From Pseudomonas asplenii (GTDB taxonomy: Bacteria > Pseudomonadota > Gammaproteobacteria > Pseudomonadales > Pseudomonadaceae): a stretch of DNA of 64,000 nt. The DNA lies in contig NZ_LT629777.1 of the NCBI RefSeq assembly GCF_900105475.1, forward strand, positions 3,720,001 to 3,784,000, read 5' to 3'. Under the pieces are notes generated by a model. The model searched no databases. It had not been told where the DNA came from and saw only the letters and a program-made list of their open reading frames with translations. This document shows positions 53,312 through 61,191 of the stretch, one piece after another. How positions within the stretch are numbered: the stretch's first letter is position 1; the number at the start of each line of letters is the position of its first letter. Position numbers and translations under genes: made by a program.

Positions 53312-54187
53312 TTACGCAGCCCCCAGGGATTTCTTGTAGCGACGTTCGATCATCCGGTTCCACGACAGCATGATCAGCAGGTTGAGCAGCAGCAGCGTCA
53401 CCGCGATCGCCGCGCCCATCGGCCAGTTGAGTTCCGACAGGTACTGGTCGTAGACCAGGGTCGCGACCATCTTCAGTCGGCGTCCGCCCAGCAGGCCGGG
53501 TATGGCGAAGGAGCTGGCGGACAGGCCGAACACGATCAGCGTGCCGGACAGCACGCCGGGCATGACCTGCGGCAGGACCACCAGGCGCATGACCTTGGCC
53601 TGACTGGCACCGAGGGACAGCGCGGCCTGTTCGGCGGCCGGGTCGAGTTTCTGCAATGAGGTCCAGACCGGGATGATCATGAACGGCAACATCACATGGA
53701 CCAGCGCGATCACCACCGCGAACGGTGTATAGAGCAGCTTCATCGGTGCCAGACCGATGGCTTGCAGGCTCTGGTTGACCAGGCCGTCGGCACCCAGCAA
53801 CAAGCTCCAGCCGAAGGCCCGCACCACTACCGAGATCAGCAGCGGAGTGAGGATCAGGATCAGGAAGATCGAGCGCCAGGGGCGGCCCATGCGACTGAGG
53901 ATGTAGGCCTCGGGCACGCCGATCAGTACACAGAGCAGGGTGGTCAGGCCGCTGATCCAGAAGGTGCGCAGGAAGATCTCGTAGAAGTAAGGGTCGCTGA
54001 ACAGCGCGCCGTAGTGCTGCAAGGTGTAGGCACCGTCCTGGACGCCGCTCTGGTAGTCGAAGACGTTCAGCGACAGCACCGCAGTCAGCCCCAGCGGCAG
54101 CACCAGCAGGCTGACATACAGGGCCAGCGCAGGTGCCGACAGCAGGTAGCCATGTCGCCCCTGACGCATCCGCGCCAGCAGGCTCAT
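53312..54187 (-). CDS. ABC importer permease (PotB-like)
   Basis: Channel partner, 291 residues. The N-terminal helix is YLLSAPALALYVSLLVLPLG, with five further helices. The coupling motif is EQAALSLGASQAKVMRLVVL followed by PQVMPGV. The periplasmic loop after helix 1 (VFDYQSGVQDGAYTLQHYGA) is typical of PotB-like permeases. Its start overlaps the ATPase stop by four bases. No unusual features. Confidence 0.9.
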   Translation of the reverse strand: MSLLARMRQGRHGYLLSAPALALYVSLLVLPLGLTAVLSLNVFDYQSGVQDGAYTLQHYGALFSDPYFYEIFLRTFWISGLTTLLCVLIGVPEAYILSRMGRPWRSIFLILILTPLLISVVVRAFGWSLLLGADGLVNQSLQAIGLAPMKLLYTPFAVVIALVHVMLPFMIIPVWTSLQKLDPAAEQAALSLGASQAKVMRLVVLPQVMPGVLSGTLIVFGLSASSFAIPGLLGGRRLKMVATLVYDQYLSELNWPMGAAIAVTLLLLNLLIMLSWNRMIERRYKKSLGAA

Positions 54188-55212
54188 GCCGACACCTCGC
54201 CGGGCTCCAGCACCCGTAGCAAGTCGGCGGGCCAGTCCAGGCCAACCGCGCTACCTTCCTCCAGCGGTGGTGAGCCGTCGTTACGACGCACTACGCTGAG
54301 TTCGCCGAGGGTGGTGTCGATGCGGTACAGCCACTGGCTGCCGAGGAAAAAGCGCGTGACGATGCGCCCCTGCAAGCGCCCGCAGCCGGCGGCCAGCAGG
54401 TCGATCTTTTCCGGGCGCAGGCTCAGGGTCAGCGCACCTTCGCCCGGCGACTGGCGGACCTGCGGACAGCCGCTGGCATCGTGGTCGCCCGGCAGCAGGT
54501 TGGCCTTGCCGACGAAGCCGGAGATGAAGCGGGTACGGGGGTGTTCGTAGAGGCGGTAGGGCTCGTCGACCTGGGTGATGCGCCCGGCCTGCATCACGAC
54601 CACGCGGTCGCTGATGGACAGCGCTTCGGCCTGGTCGTGGGTGACCATCAGCGTGGTGATGCCGACCTCGCGCTGGATCCGGCGAATCTCGAACTGCATC
54701 TCCTCGCGCAGGTTGGCGTCGAGGTTCGACAGGGGTTCATCGAGCAGCAGCACCGGCGGCTCGATCACCAGCGCACGGGCCAGGGCCACCCGTTGACGCT
54801 GACCACCAGACAGCTCGCGGGGATAGCGCTCGGCATGCCGCTCCAGGCGTACCAGTTGCAGCACCGTCGCCACGCGCCGTTGCACCTCGGCGGTCGGCAC
54901 CTTGCGCATGCGCAGACCGAAGGCGACGTTGTCCTGGACGGTCATGTGGGGAAACAGTGCATAGCTCTGGAATACCACGCCCAGGCCGCGACTGCTGGGT
55001 TTGGCATGGGTGATATCGCGGTCGTCGAGCAGGATCCGCCCGGCGCTGACCTCGACGAAGCCGGCGACCATCTGCAAGGTCGTGGTCTTGCCGCAACCGG
55101 AGGGACCGAGCAGCGAGACGAACTCGCCCTTGTCCACCGCCAGGTTGGTGGCGACGACCGCTTCGAGGGTGCCATAGCGCTTGCACACGCCTTCAAGTCG
55201 TAGAAAGGCCAT
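54184..55212 (-). CDS. ABC importer ATPase (PotA-like)
   Basis: First gene of the seven-gene operon. It has 342 residues. Walker A is GPSGCGKTTTLQ, the signature is LSGGQRQRVALARAL, Walker B is VLLLDEPLSNLD and the switch is LMVTHDQAEALS. A TOBE-like regulatory domain at about 240-342 (LTLSLRPEKIDLLAAG) marks the CUT/spermidine branch. The start MAFLRLEGVCKRYG was chosen over one 18 codons upstream because family proteins begin here. It is divergent from an IclR gene with 244 bases between. Confidence 0.92.
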   Translation of the reverse strand: MAFLRLEGVCKRYGTLEAVVATNLAVDKGEFVSLLGPSGCGKTTTLQMVAGFVEVSAGRILLDDRDITHAKPSSRGLGVVFQSYALFPHMTVQDNVAFGLRMRKVPTAEVQRRVATVLQLVRLERHAERYPRELSGGQRQRVALARALVIEPPVLLLDEPLSNLDANLREEMQFEIRRIQREVGITTLMVTHDQAEALSISDRVVVMQAGRITQVDEPYRLYEHPRTRFISGFVGKANLLPGDHDASGCPQVRQSPGEGALTLSLRPEKIDLLAAGCGRLQGRIVTRFFLGSQWLYRIDTTLGELSVVRRNDGSPPLEEGSAVGLDWPADLLRVLEPGEVSA

Positions 55213-55383
55213 AACTGCGTTCCACCTTGGGTTGTTGTGCGCGGTGAGGCACACGTTTCTTGTCATGGGCAGAGACGAAAGGGCATTGCGGGGTGCGTGG
55301 TGCTCGACAGATGTCGGCTACCGATGTTGTTCGAATCGCCCCTTGTGGACGCAGAGTAGGACGAAGCCTAGGATGTGCGAAAG

Positions 55384-55396
55384 AGTGAATTTCACT
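55384..55396. promoter_or_regulatory. Candidate IclR operator palindrome
   Basis: AGTGAATTTCACT is a perfect 13-base palindrome midway between the divergent ATPase and iclR genes. Related TTTCACTTTCATTCATTCA follows 15 bases later. Another dyad, ATTCC-N7-GGAAT, lies at the iclR start. Binding by the adjacent IclR protein is inferred. Confidence 0.45.
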
Positions 55397-55456
55397 GAAA
55401 GAATGACTATTTTCACTTTCATTCATTCAGCAGATTCTTGAGTGAGAAATATCAAT

Positions 55457-56287
55457 ATGAATTCCACTGAGCGGAATGAAAAGTCGAATGAAGTCGGTGT
55501 CAGTGCGGTCTCCCGGCTGTTTGCCGTGTTGCGCAGCCTGGGCGATTCGCCAGAGGCGGGCGAGCGGGTCACGCAACTGGCCGAACGCATCGGCCTGTCC
55601 CAGCCGACCACCCATCGGCTGCTGCGCAGCCTGATGGACGAGGGCATGGTCGAACAGGATGCGCGCAGCAAGCGTTATCGCCTGAGTCTGGAGTTCTTCG
55701 CCCTGGCGGCCCGGGCCGGGCGCAGCGGTAATCTGCGCGAGCTGGTGCGCCCGGCGTTGTTGCGGCTGTCGGCTTCGCTTGGCGATTCGCTGTTCCTGCT
55801 GGCGCGCAGCGGTTTTGATGCGATCTGCCTGGATCGCAGCGAGGGGCCGTTCCCGATCCGTACTTTCACCGGTGATATCGGTGGCCGCGTGGCTTTGGGC
55901 GTGGGGCAGGGGAGTCTGGCGATCCTGGCGTTCCTGCCGGAAGACGAGCGGGAAACGGTGATTCGCTACAACCTGCCACGGCTGCGGGACTTTCACCTGT
56001 ACGACGAGGTGTTCCTGCGCTCGGAAGTCGAGAACGTGCGTCAGCTCGGTTATGCCGGGCGCAACACCGGGGTGTTGCAGGGCATGGCGGGGTTGGCGGT
56101 GCCGATCCTCGACCGCGATGGTCGAGCGGTCGCGGCGTTGAGCGTGGCGACCATCACCGATCGCCTCGGTCCGGACCGTTTGCCCACGGTGGTGGAGTTG
56201 CTCAAGCGCGAAGCTGCGGCAATCGGCCCACGGATCAATCCGTTCGATCCGCTGCTGCGGCGGCCTTCGCAGATCTTTGGCGAATAG
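55457..56287 (+). CDS. IclR-family transcriptional regulator
   Basis: Probable regulator of the divergent importer-dehydrogenase operon. It has 276 residues. The N-terminal winged helix-turn-helix is AVSRLFAVLRSLGDSPEAGE with QLAERIGLSQPTTHRLLRSL (residues about 17-60). The effector domain (about 85-270) has GRVALGVGQGSLAILAFLPE, GYAGRNTGVLQGMAGLAVPI and AVAALSVATI. ATG at 55457 was preferred to GTG five codons earlier. It converges on the anti-sigma gene nine bases away. Confidence 0.92.
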   Translation: MNSTERNEKSNEVGVSAVSRLFAVLRSLGDSPEAGERVTQLAERIGLSQPTTHRLLRSLMDEGMVEQDARSKRYRLSLEFFALAARAGRSGNLRELVRPALLRLSASLGDSLFLLARSGFDAICLDRSEGPFPIRTFTGDIGGRVALGVGQGSLAILAFLPEDERETVIRYNLPRLRDFHLYDEVFLRSEVENVRQLGYAGRNTGVLQGMAGLAVPILDRDGRAVAALSVATITDRLGPDRLPTVVELLKREAAAIGPRINPFDPLLRRPSQIFGE

Positions 56288-56296
56288 CGGCTACGG

Positions 56297-57046
56297 CTAG
56301 AACGGCGTGGTCTGCTGCAGCACCTGCGCCGCCGGTGTATCAGCTGGCGCGACCATGGCGTAGTTGTAGCCGGGGCCGGACCAGTACTCGGCCTGTAATT
56401 CACCGTCCCGTCGGTGGCCACGCTTGAGCAGGTGGTTCTGCGGTCCCGGCGGGCGGATGTAGTAGGTGATCTTGCGTCCTTGCGGGTCTTCGTACAGGAC
56501 CATCGCCGCCGCGCCCTGCTCGGTGCTCAGCAGGCGTGCGCTGACCGGCTTGAAGCCGGCGTTGGCCAGGTTCGGCAGGCGATTGGCTTGCGTGAAATAA
56601 CGATCCAGCCAGCCCTGCAGGTCGCCGTTCTGCTCAACCTTGAAGTCCGCCGGCAGGATGTCCTGGCTGGCGAACAGGCGGTAGGCCTGCACTGCGTCGG
56701 CCATGGGTAGTTGAGTCGGCAGGGTCAGTTGGCGGGCCTGCCAGCCGCTCACGCCGCCGACACTCACCGCGATCAGCAGCACCGCCGCGCTGGCCAGATA
56801 GCGTCGTGACCGTTCACCTCGACGCTTACGGATGGCCGCCGGGTCCAGCGCGGGATTGGCCGGCATTTGCAGCGCGCCGCCGAGGGCCGCGCGCAGGTGC
56901 TGGGCGTCCTGTTGCCAGTCGCGGACCTGGCGGGCCACTTCGGGGTGGCTGGCGAGGTAGGTGTCCATCAATTGCCGGTCGGCCTCGCTGAGCCGATGGT
57001 CGACGTAGGCATGCAGATCGCGTTCGCTGGGAGGCAGGGTGATCAT
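56297..57046 (-). CDS. Anti-sigma factor, membrane-anchored
   Basis: Probable inhibitor of the adjacent ECF sigma factor. It has 249 residues. The N-terminal cytoplasmic part (LPPSERDLHAYVDHRLSEAD) fits the anti-sigma domain but lacks the HxxxCxxC zinc motif. One membrane helix lies at about residues 84-102 (YLASAAVLLIAVSVGGVSGW), then a periplasmic part of about 145 residues (ITYYIRPPGPQNHLL, YNYAMVAPADTPAAQ). Its start overlaps the sigma stop (ATGA), typical of sigma/anti-sigma pairs. A periplasmic oxidative signal is inferred from the regulated catalase. Confidence 0.88.
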   Translation of the reverse strand: MITLPPSERDLHAYVDHRLSEADRQLMDTYLASHPEVARQVRDWQQDAQHLRAALGGALQMPANPALDPAAIRKRRGERSRRYLASAAVLLIAVSVGGVSGWQARQLTLPTQLPMADAVQAYRLFASQDILPADFKVEQNGDLQGWLDRYFTQANRLPNLANAGFKPVSARLLSTEQGAAAMVLYEDPQGRKITYYIRPPGPQNHLLKRGHRRDGELQAEYWSGPGYNYAMVAPADTPAAQVLQQTTPF

Positions 57047-57549
57047 TTCAGTATCCGCAGGGAAGGGCTGGTGATTTCGCCGTCGCTGAGTTGACGCAGG
57101 GCCTGGCGGGCGCGAGACAGGCGCGACATGACGGTGCCGATGGGCACGTCGAGGATCTCGGCGACCTCCTTGTAGCTCAAACCCTCCACCGAGACCCAGA
57201 GCAGCAGCGCCCGCTGTTCTACCGACAGGCGCTCGAAAGATTCCAGTGTCGATTGTGCTACCACCGTGCGTTCCACCGATGGTTCGCTGTCGTCGCGGCC
57301 GGTGAAGAATTCCAGCATCCGTGCGTACCGACGTTGGCGCCGGTGGGCATCGAGGAACTGCCGGTAGATGATCGAGAACAGCCAGGCGCGCAGGTCGCCG
57401 TCGGGACGTTTCTTGCCCCAACTGGACAACGCCCGCTCCAGGCTGGCCTGGACCAGGTCGTCGGCGCTGCTCGGGTTGCGGGTCAGCGACACGGCGAAGC
57501 GCCGCATGCGGGGAATCAGTTCACGTAGCTGTTCGTCGAGATCGTTCAT
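57043..57549 (-). CDS. ECF-family RNA polymerase sigma factor
   Basis: Directs polymerase to a small regulon. It has 168 residues. Region 2 covers about residues 10-75 (SSADDLVQASLERALSSW, LRAWLFSIIYRQFLDAHRRQ). Region 4 covers about 105-158 (LSVEQRALLLWVSVEGLSYK, EVAEILDVPIGTVMSRLSRA). There are no extra C-terminal domains. It is transcribed together with its anti-sigma factor. Upstream of it and of the divergent catalase gene the same GGAAT-N16-CGTC promoter occurs, so it probably controls both. Confidence 0.93.
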   Translation of the reverse strand: MNDLDEQLRELIPRMRRFAVSLTRNPSSADDLVQASLERALSSWGKKRPDGDLRAWLFSIIYRQFLDAHRRQRRYARMLEFFTGRDDSEPSVERTVVAQSTLESFERLSVEQRALLLWVSVEGLSYKEVAEILDVPIGTVMSRLSRARQALRQLSDGEITSPSLRILK

Positions 57550-57594
57550 GGCAGCCTGCAGGGTCTTGGCCAGTCACTACACTGGGTGCAGAAA

Positions 57595-57619
57595 GACGTC
57601 CGTGGCTGAAGGTTATTCC
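57595..57619 (-). promoter_or_regulatory. Candidate ECF promoter of the sigma/anti-sigma operon
   Basis: Read leftward: GGAATAACC with CGTC 16 bases after GGAAT (CGTC complement at 57595-57598, GGAAT complement at 57615-57619). The same nine-base -35 and the same spacing occur in the divergent promoter at 57678. The transcript would start about 40 bases before the sigma ATG. Confidence 0.72.
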
Positions 57620-57636
57620 AGTCAGCAGAAAAATAA

Positions 57637-57670
57637 TCATCGAAAAATGACTCATCGAAAAAAATCATCG
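57637..57670. repeat. Three direct TCATCGA-type repeats
   Basis: TCATCGAAAAA at 57637, TCATCGAAAAA at 57652 and TCATCGG at 57665, spaced 15 and 13 bases, lie between the two divergent ECF promoters. They could be a regulator site; nothing more can be shown. Confidence 0.45.
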
Positions 57671-57677
57671 GTGGTCG

Positions 57678-57702
57678 GGAATAACCCATGACGGCCTGCG
57701 TC
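57678..57702 (+). promoter_or_regulatory. Candidate ECF promoter of the catalase-cytochrome operon
   Basis: GGAAT at 57678-57682 (extending GGAATAACC) and CGTC at 57699-57702 with 16 bases between, the pattern expected of ECF promoters. It lies about 40 bases before the catalase ATG. Confidence 0.72.
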
Positions 57703-57749
57703 CTACTGGCTCCCTAACCGTGTGGCCGCCCAGGGCCCTGGAGTTTTTC

Positions 57750-58829
57750 ATGGTAGATCACACCCCACCGCCTCTGAGCGGTACCAGCAAGGTCTTGCGC
57801 CTGTCCGCTATCGCCGTGGTGGTCGCGGCACTGGCCGGTGCTTTCGGTTATGTCAGTGGCCGGCTCGATCCGCAGCGCCTGACGCCCGGACGTATCGTCG
57901 ATACGCTGGAGCACAACAGCGGCCATTATCCGGGGCTCAGGCGCAACCATGCCAAGGGTGTCTGCGTCGCCGGTTATTTCGAGAGCAGCAATGAGGCTCG
58001 TCCATACTCCATCGCCAAGGTTTTCTCGGAAGGCAGCGTGCCGGTGGAAGGGCGATTTGCCCTGCCGGGCGGCAATCCCTATGCACCGGACAGCAGTGTG
58101 CCGATCCGCAGTCTGGGGCTGCGTTTCATCCTCGCCAACGGCCAGCAATGGCGAACCGGGATGAACAGCATGCCGGTGTTCCCGGTGAGCACGCCGCAAG
58201 CATTCTACGAGCAGCTCAAGGCTGCCGCCCCGGACCCGGCAACCGGCAAGCCGAACCCGGCGGCGATGGCCGCATTCTTTGCCGCGCATCCGGAAACCGG
58301 CCCGTTCCTGCAGTGGGTCAAGACCGCCAAGCCATCGGCCAGCTACGCCACCGAAAGCTACAACGCACTGAATGCCTTCTACCTGGTCAATGCTGCGGGC
58401 CAGCGCCAGGCGGTACGCTGGGGCTTCGTCCCGGTGAGCCAGGATGAACCGGGGGCCGTGGCGCCGGCCGGTGCCGATTTCCTGGAAAAGGACTTGGTGC
58501 AGCGCCTGGCGGCCGGGCCGCTGAAATGGCAGTTGCGTATGACCCTGGCCAATCCTGGCGATCCGATCGACGACGCGAGCAAGGCCTGGACCGGCGAGCA
58601 CAAGGTGCTCAACGCCGGCACCCTGGTGCTGGAGAGCACGCAACCGCAGGACAGCGGCGATTGCCGTGACATCAACTACGATCCACTGGTTCTGCCCAGT
58701 GGCATCGAGGCTTCGGCCGACCCGTTGCTGGCGGCGCGTTCGGCGGCGTATGCCAGTTCCTACCTGCGTCGCACCAGTGAGGTTGGCCAATTGCCCACCG
58801 CTCACGCCCAACAGGAGTCCCGCCCATGA
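57750..58829 (+). CDS. srpA: SrpA-type catalase-family peroxidase, exported
   Basis: Small catalase-fold heme peroxidase. It has 359 residues, against about 480-750 for typical catalases. An N-terminal membrane segment (LRLSAIAVVVAALAGAFGYV, residues about 18-37) anchors or exports it to the periplasm. Heme-pocket residues are recognisable: distal His in RRNHAKGVCVAGYF, Asn in WRTGMNSMPVF, and the proximal Tyr region ARSAAYASSYLRR. GGAG six bases before the ATG decides the start. The stop overlaps the cytochrome b561 start, suggesting electrons pass from quinol through b561 to the peroxidase. Confidence 0.88.
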   Translation: MVDHTPPPLSGTSKVLRLSAIAVVVAALAGAFGYVSGRLDPQRLTPGRIVDTLEHNSGHYPGLRRNHAKGVCVAGYFESSNEARPYSIAKVFSEGSVPVEGRFALPGGNPYAPDSSVPIRSLGLRFILANGQQWRTGMNSMPVFPVSTPQAFYEQLKAAAPDPATGKPNPAAMAAFFAAHPETGPFLQWVKTAKPSASYATESYNALNAFYLVNAAGQRQAVRWGFVPVSQDEPGAVAPAGADFLEKDLVQRLAAGPLKWQLRMTLANPGDPIDDASKAWTGEHKVLNAGTLVLESTQPQDSGDCRDINYDPLVLPSGIEASADPLLAARSAAYASSYLRRTSEVGQLPTAHAQQESRP

Positions 58830-59365
58830 GCGCCCCATTGAAGCATTTCGTTCCCCTGGCGCGCCTGCTGCACTGGCTGATGGCGCTGATGATCCTGGCG
58901 ATGCTGTTCATCGGCGCCGGAATGGTGGCGTCGGTGTCGGCGCGACATGAGTGGTTGATCAACCTGCACAAACCGCTGGGGATCGCGATCCTGGCGTTGG
59001 CGATCGTTCGGCTGGGCGTACGCTTCAGCACCCGCCAGCCAGCCTTGCCGACCGACCTGCCGGGTTGGCAGGTGCTGGCGGCGAAGCTCTCCCATGTGTT
59101 GCTGTACGCGTTGATGCTGATTTTACCGCTGCTGGGTTGGGCGATGATTTCGGCTGCGGGTGATCCGGTGATGCTCGGTAGCTCGATCCGCTTGCCGGCC
59201 TTGCTGTCGGCCGATGCCGCGACCTTTGCCTTCTTGCGCAAGGCCCATGGCTACCTGGCCTACCTGCTGTTCCTGACGGTGCTGATGCACCTGGCGGCAG
59301 CCTTGTTCCATGGCTTGATTCGCCGCGATGGGGTACTGGAGAGCATGGTGCGGGGCAAGGGCTGA
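58826..59365 (+). CDS. Cytochrome b561-family membrane protein
   Basis: Di-heme quinol-oxidising membrane protein of the YodB/CybB group. It has 179 residues and four membrane helices. Heme-ligand histidines lie at about residue 16 (RLLHWLMAL), 48 (NLHKPLG), near 91 (LSHVLLYALM) and near 141 and 155 (KAHGYLAYL, LMHLAAALFH). Translation is coupled to the catalase gene by an ATGA overlap. It probably supplies electrons to the periplasmic peroxidase; this is inferred from the gene pair, which recurs in Proteobacteria. Confidence 0.9.
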   Translation: MSAPLKHFVPLARLLHWLMALMILAMLFIGAGMVASVSARHEWLINLHKPLGIAILALAIVRLGVRFSTRQPALPTDLPGWQVLAAKLSHVLLYALMLILPLLGWAMISAAGDPVMLGSSIRLPALLSADAATFAFLRKAHGYLAYLLFLTVLMHLAAALFHGLIRRDGVLESMVRGKG

Positions 59366-59390
59366 GGTTGGTGTCAGTCATTCGGGCCTC

Positions 59391-59411
59391 TTCGCGGCGA
59401 ACCGCCGCGAA
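59391..59411. terminator. Hairpin between convergent b561 and MFS genes
   Basis: TTCGCGGCG and CGCCGCGAA pair perfectly around AAC. The motif is REP-like; no long T-run follows in either direction. Confidence 0.6.
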
Positions 59412-59426
59412 AGCGCCCTCCCTGAA

Positions 59427-60641
59427 TCAACGCGGTTTCACCACTTTCAGCGACCACCCCCAGTACACCAGGGCCGTGGCGCTGATCCCCGCCCCCAGCA
59501 GGCAGACCCCCGTCCACCCGGCCCACGCATACATCGCCGTGGCACCCAAGGCGCCACTGGCACTCCCCACCGAATAGAACAGCATGTAGCCCGCCGCCAA
59601 GCGGCTCTGCGCCTGGGGCCGGACGCTGTAGATCAGCGCCTGGCTGGTCACGTGCACCGCCTGCAGGCCCAGGTCGAGGATGATCACCCCAAGCAGCAGG
59701 GCCCACAGCGAGGATTGGATAAAGGCAATCGGCAACCAGGACAGCAGCATCATCGTCAGCGCCAGGCCGCTGACCCATTGCGCACGGCCCCGGTCCGCCC
59801 AATGGCCGGCGCGTGCCGCACCCAGTGCGCTGGCGGCTCCAGCCAGGCCGAACAGGCCGATCCCGGTATGCGAAAGCGACAGCGGCGGGGCGCTCAATGG
59901 CAATACCAACGGCGTCCACAGTACGGTCCCGGCGGCAAAGATCAGCATCGTCAGCACCGCCCGGTCGCGCAGGATTTTTTCCTCTCGGAACAACCCGAAC
60001 AGTGAGGCGATCAGCGTGCCATAGCCCTGCCGTGGCTTGGGCGTCTCATGGCGGGGCAATACCTGCCAGAGCGCCATTGCCATGAGCAGCGTCAGCGCCG
60101 CCGACAGCAGGTAGACCGAACGCCAGCCGGCCAGGTCGGCCATGCCCCCGGCGACGGTGCGCGCCAGCAGCAGGCCGACGACGATGCCACTGGTGACACT
60201 GCCGACGACCTGGCCACGTTCGCCTGGAGTCGCCAGTTGCGCCGCGTAGGCCACCAAAGTCTGGGTCACCACCGCCAACAGGCCGATCAGGCTCATGCCC
60301 AGCAGCAACCAGTGGCTGCTGGGGGCCAGGGCGGCGAGCAGCAGGGCCAGCACCGACAGCAGCATCTGGCCGACGATCAGCCGCCGACGGTTGAGCAGGT
60401 CGCCGAGCGGCACCAGCAACAGCAGGCCCAGGCCATAACCGACCTGGCTCAAGCTGACCACGATGCCCACGGTGGCGTGGTCCATGGCGAAGGTCTCGGC
60501 CATGGCATCCAGCAGCGGCTGGGCGTAATACACATTACCCACCGACAGCCCGCAGGCGATGGCGAACAGCAGGACCGTCATGCTGGAAAGCCGGCTGCTG
60601 ATCTCCGGTCTGGCAGTCGTGGCCGGGATTTCAAGCGGCAT
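59427..60641 (-). CDS. MFS transporter, drug-efflux type
   Basis: Proton-driven exporter with twelve membrane helices, 404 residues. The first helix region is VLLFAIACGLSVGNVYYAQP, the loop 2-3 motif is PLGDLLNRRRLIVGQ and the antiporter-type motif C region is VGSVTSGIVVGLLLARTVAG. AGGAG six bases before the ATG at 60641 sets the start. It is divergent from an HxlR regulator, a pairing typical of inducible efflux of quinones, aldehydes or antimicrobials. The substrate is unknown. Confidence 0.9.
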   Translation of the reverse strand: MPLEIPATTARPEISSRLSSMTVLLFAIACGLSVGNVYYAQPLLDAMAETFAMDHATVGIVVSLSQVGYGLGLLLLVPLGDLLNRRRLIVGQMLLSVLALLLAALAPSSHWLLLGMSLIGLLAVVTQTLVAYAAQLATPGERGQVVGSVTSGIVVGLLLARTVAGGMADLAGWRSVYLLSAALTLLMAMALWQVLPRHETPKPRQGYGTLIASLFGLFREEKILRDRAVLTMLIFAAGTVLWTPLVLPLSAPPLSLSHTGIGLFGLAGAASALGAARAGHWADRGRAQWVSGLALTMMLLSWLPIAFIQSSLWALLLGVIILDLGLQAVHVTSQALIYSVRPQAQSRLAAGYMLFYSVGSASGALGATAMYAWAGWTGVCLLGAGISATALVYWGWSLKVVKPR

Positions 60642-60662
60642 GGAGAACTCCTTGATCATCTG

Positions 60663-60714
60663 GTTGCAATTTAAAACTACTTGTACCCTAGAAGGGGTGG
60701 TTTTACATTGCAAC
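60663..60714. promoter_or_regulatory. Inverted repeat in the MFS-HxlR divergent region
   Basis: GTTGCAAT at 60663-60670 is repeated as ATTGCAAC at 60707-60714, spaced by 36 bases that contain ACTACTTGTACCC. This is a likely operator region of the adjacent HxlR protein. Confidence 0.5.
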
Positions 60715-60740
60715 TACATTTTCTGTCGGAGGGCCGCGCC

Positions 60741-61187
60741 ATGGTCAAACGTTCCAGCCTGGAAACCGCCGAATGCCCGGTGGCCCGCTCGGTGGGTGCC
60801 ATCGGTGATGGTTGGTCGTTGCTGATCATTCGTGACGCGTTCGATGGTATTCGCCGCTTTGGCGAGTTCCAGCGCAACCTGGGCCTGGCCAGGAACATCC
60901 TTGCGACGCGCCTGAAGAATCTGGTCGAGCACGGCGTCCTCGTCGTTGCGCCGGCATCGGATGGCAGTGCGTACCAGGAATATGTGCTGACGGAGAAGGG
61001 CCGGGGCCTGTTCAACCTGATCATTGCCCTGCGCCAGTGGGGCGAGGCGCATTTCTATGGGCCGCAGGAGCCGCACTCGGTGCTGGTCGACCGCGAGCAG
61101 GGGTTGACGCTCCGGCCGTTGGAGTTGCGCGCCGAGGATGGCCGTTTGCTGGGGCCGGATGACTGCCGGCGGATTCCGGCCGGCTGA
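60741..61187 (+). CDS. HxlR-family transcriptional regulator
   Basis: Winged-helix regulator, 148 residues. The N-terminal Cys of the redox-responsive HxlR group is present in ETAECPVARSVGAIGDGWSL, followed by LIIRDAFDGIRRFGEFQRNL, LARNILATRLKNLVEHGVL and the wing EYVLTEKGRGLFNLIIAL. The cysteine makes oxidant or electrophile sensing possible. GGAGG eight bases upstream supports the ATG at 60741. It probably represses the divergent MFS gene. Confidence 0.9.
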   Translation: MVKRSSLETAECPVARSVGAIGDGWSLLIIRDAFDGIRRFGEFQRNLGLARNILATRLKNLVEHGVLVVAPASDGSAYQEYVLTEKGRGLFNLIIALRQWGEAHFYGPQEPHSVLVDREQGLTLRPLELRAEDGRLLGPDDCRRIPAG

Positions 61188-61191
61188 CCGT

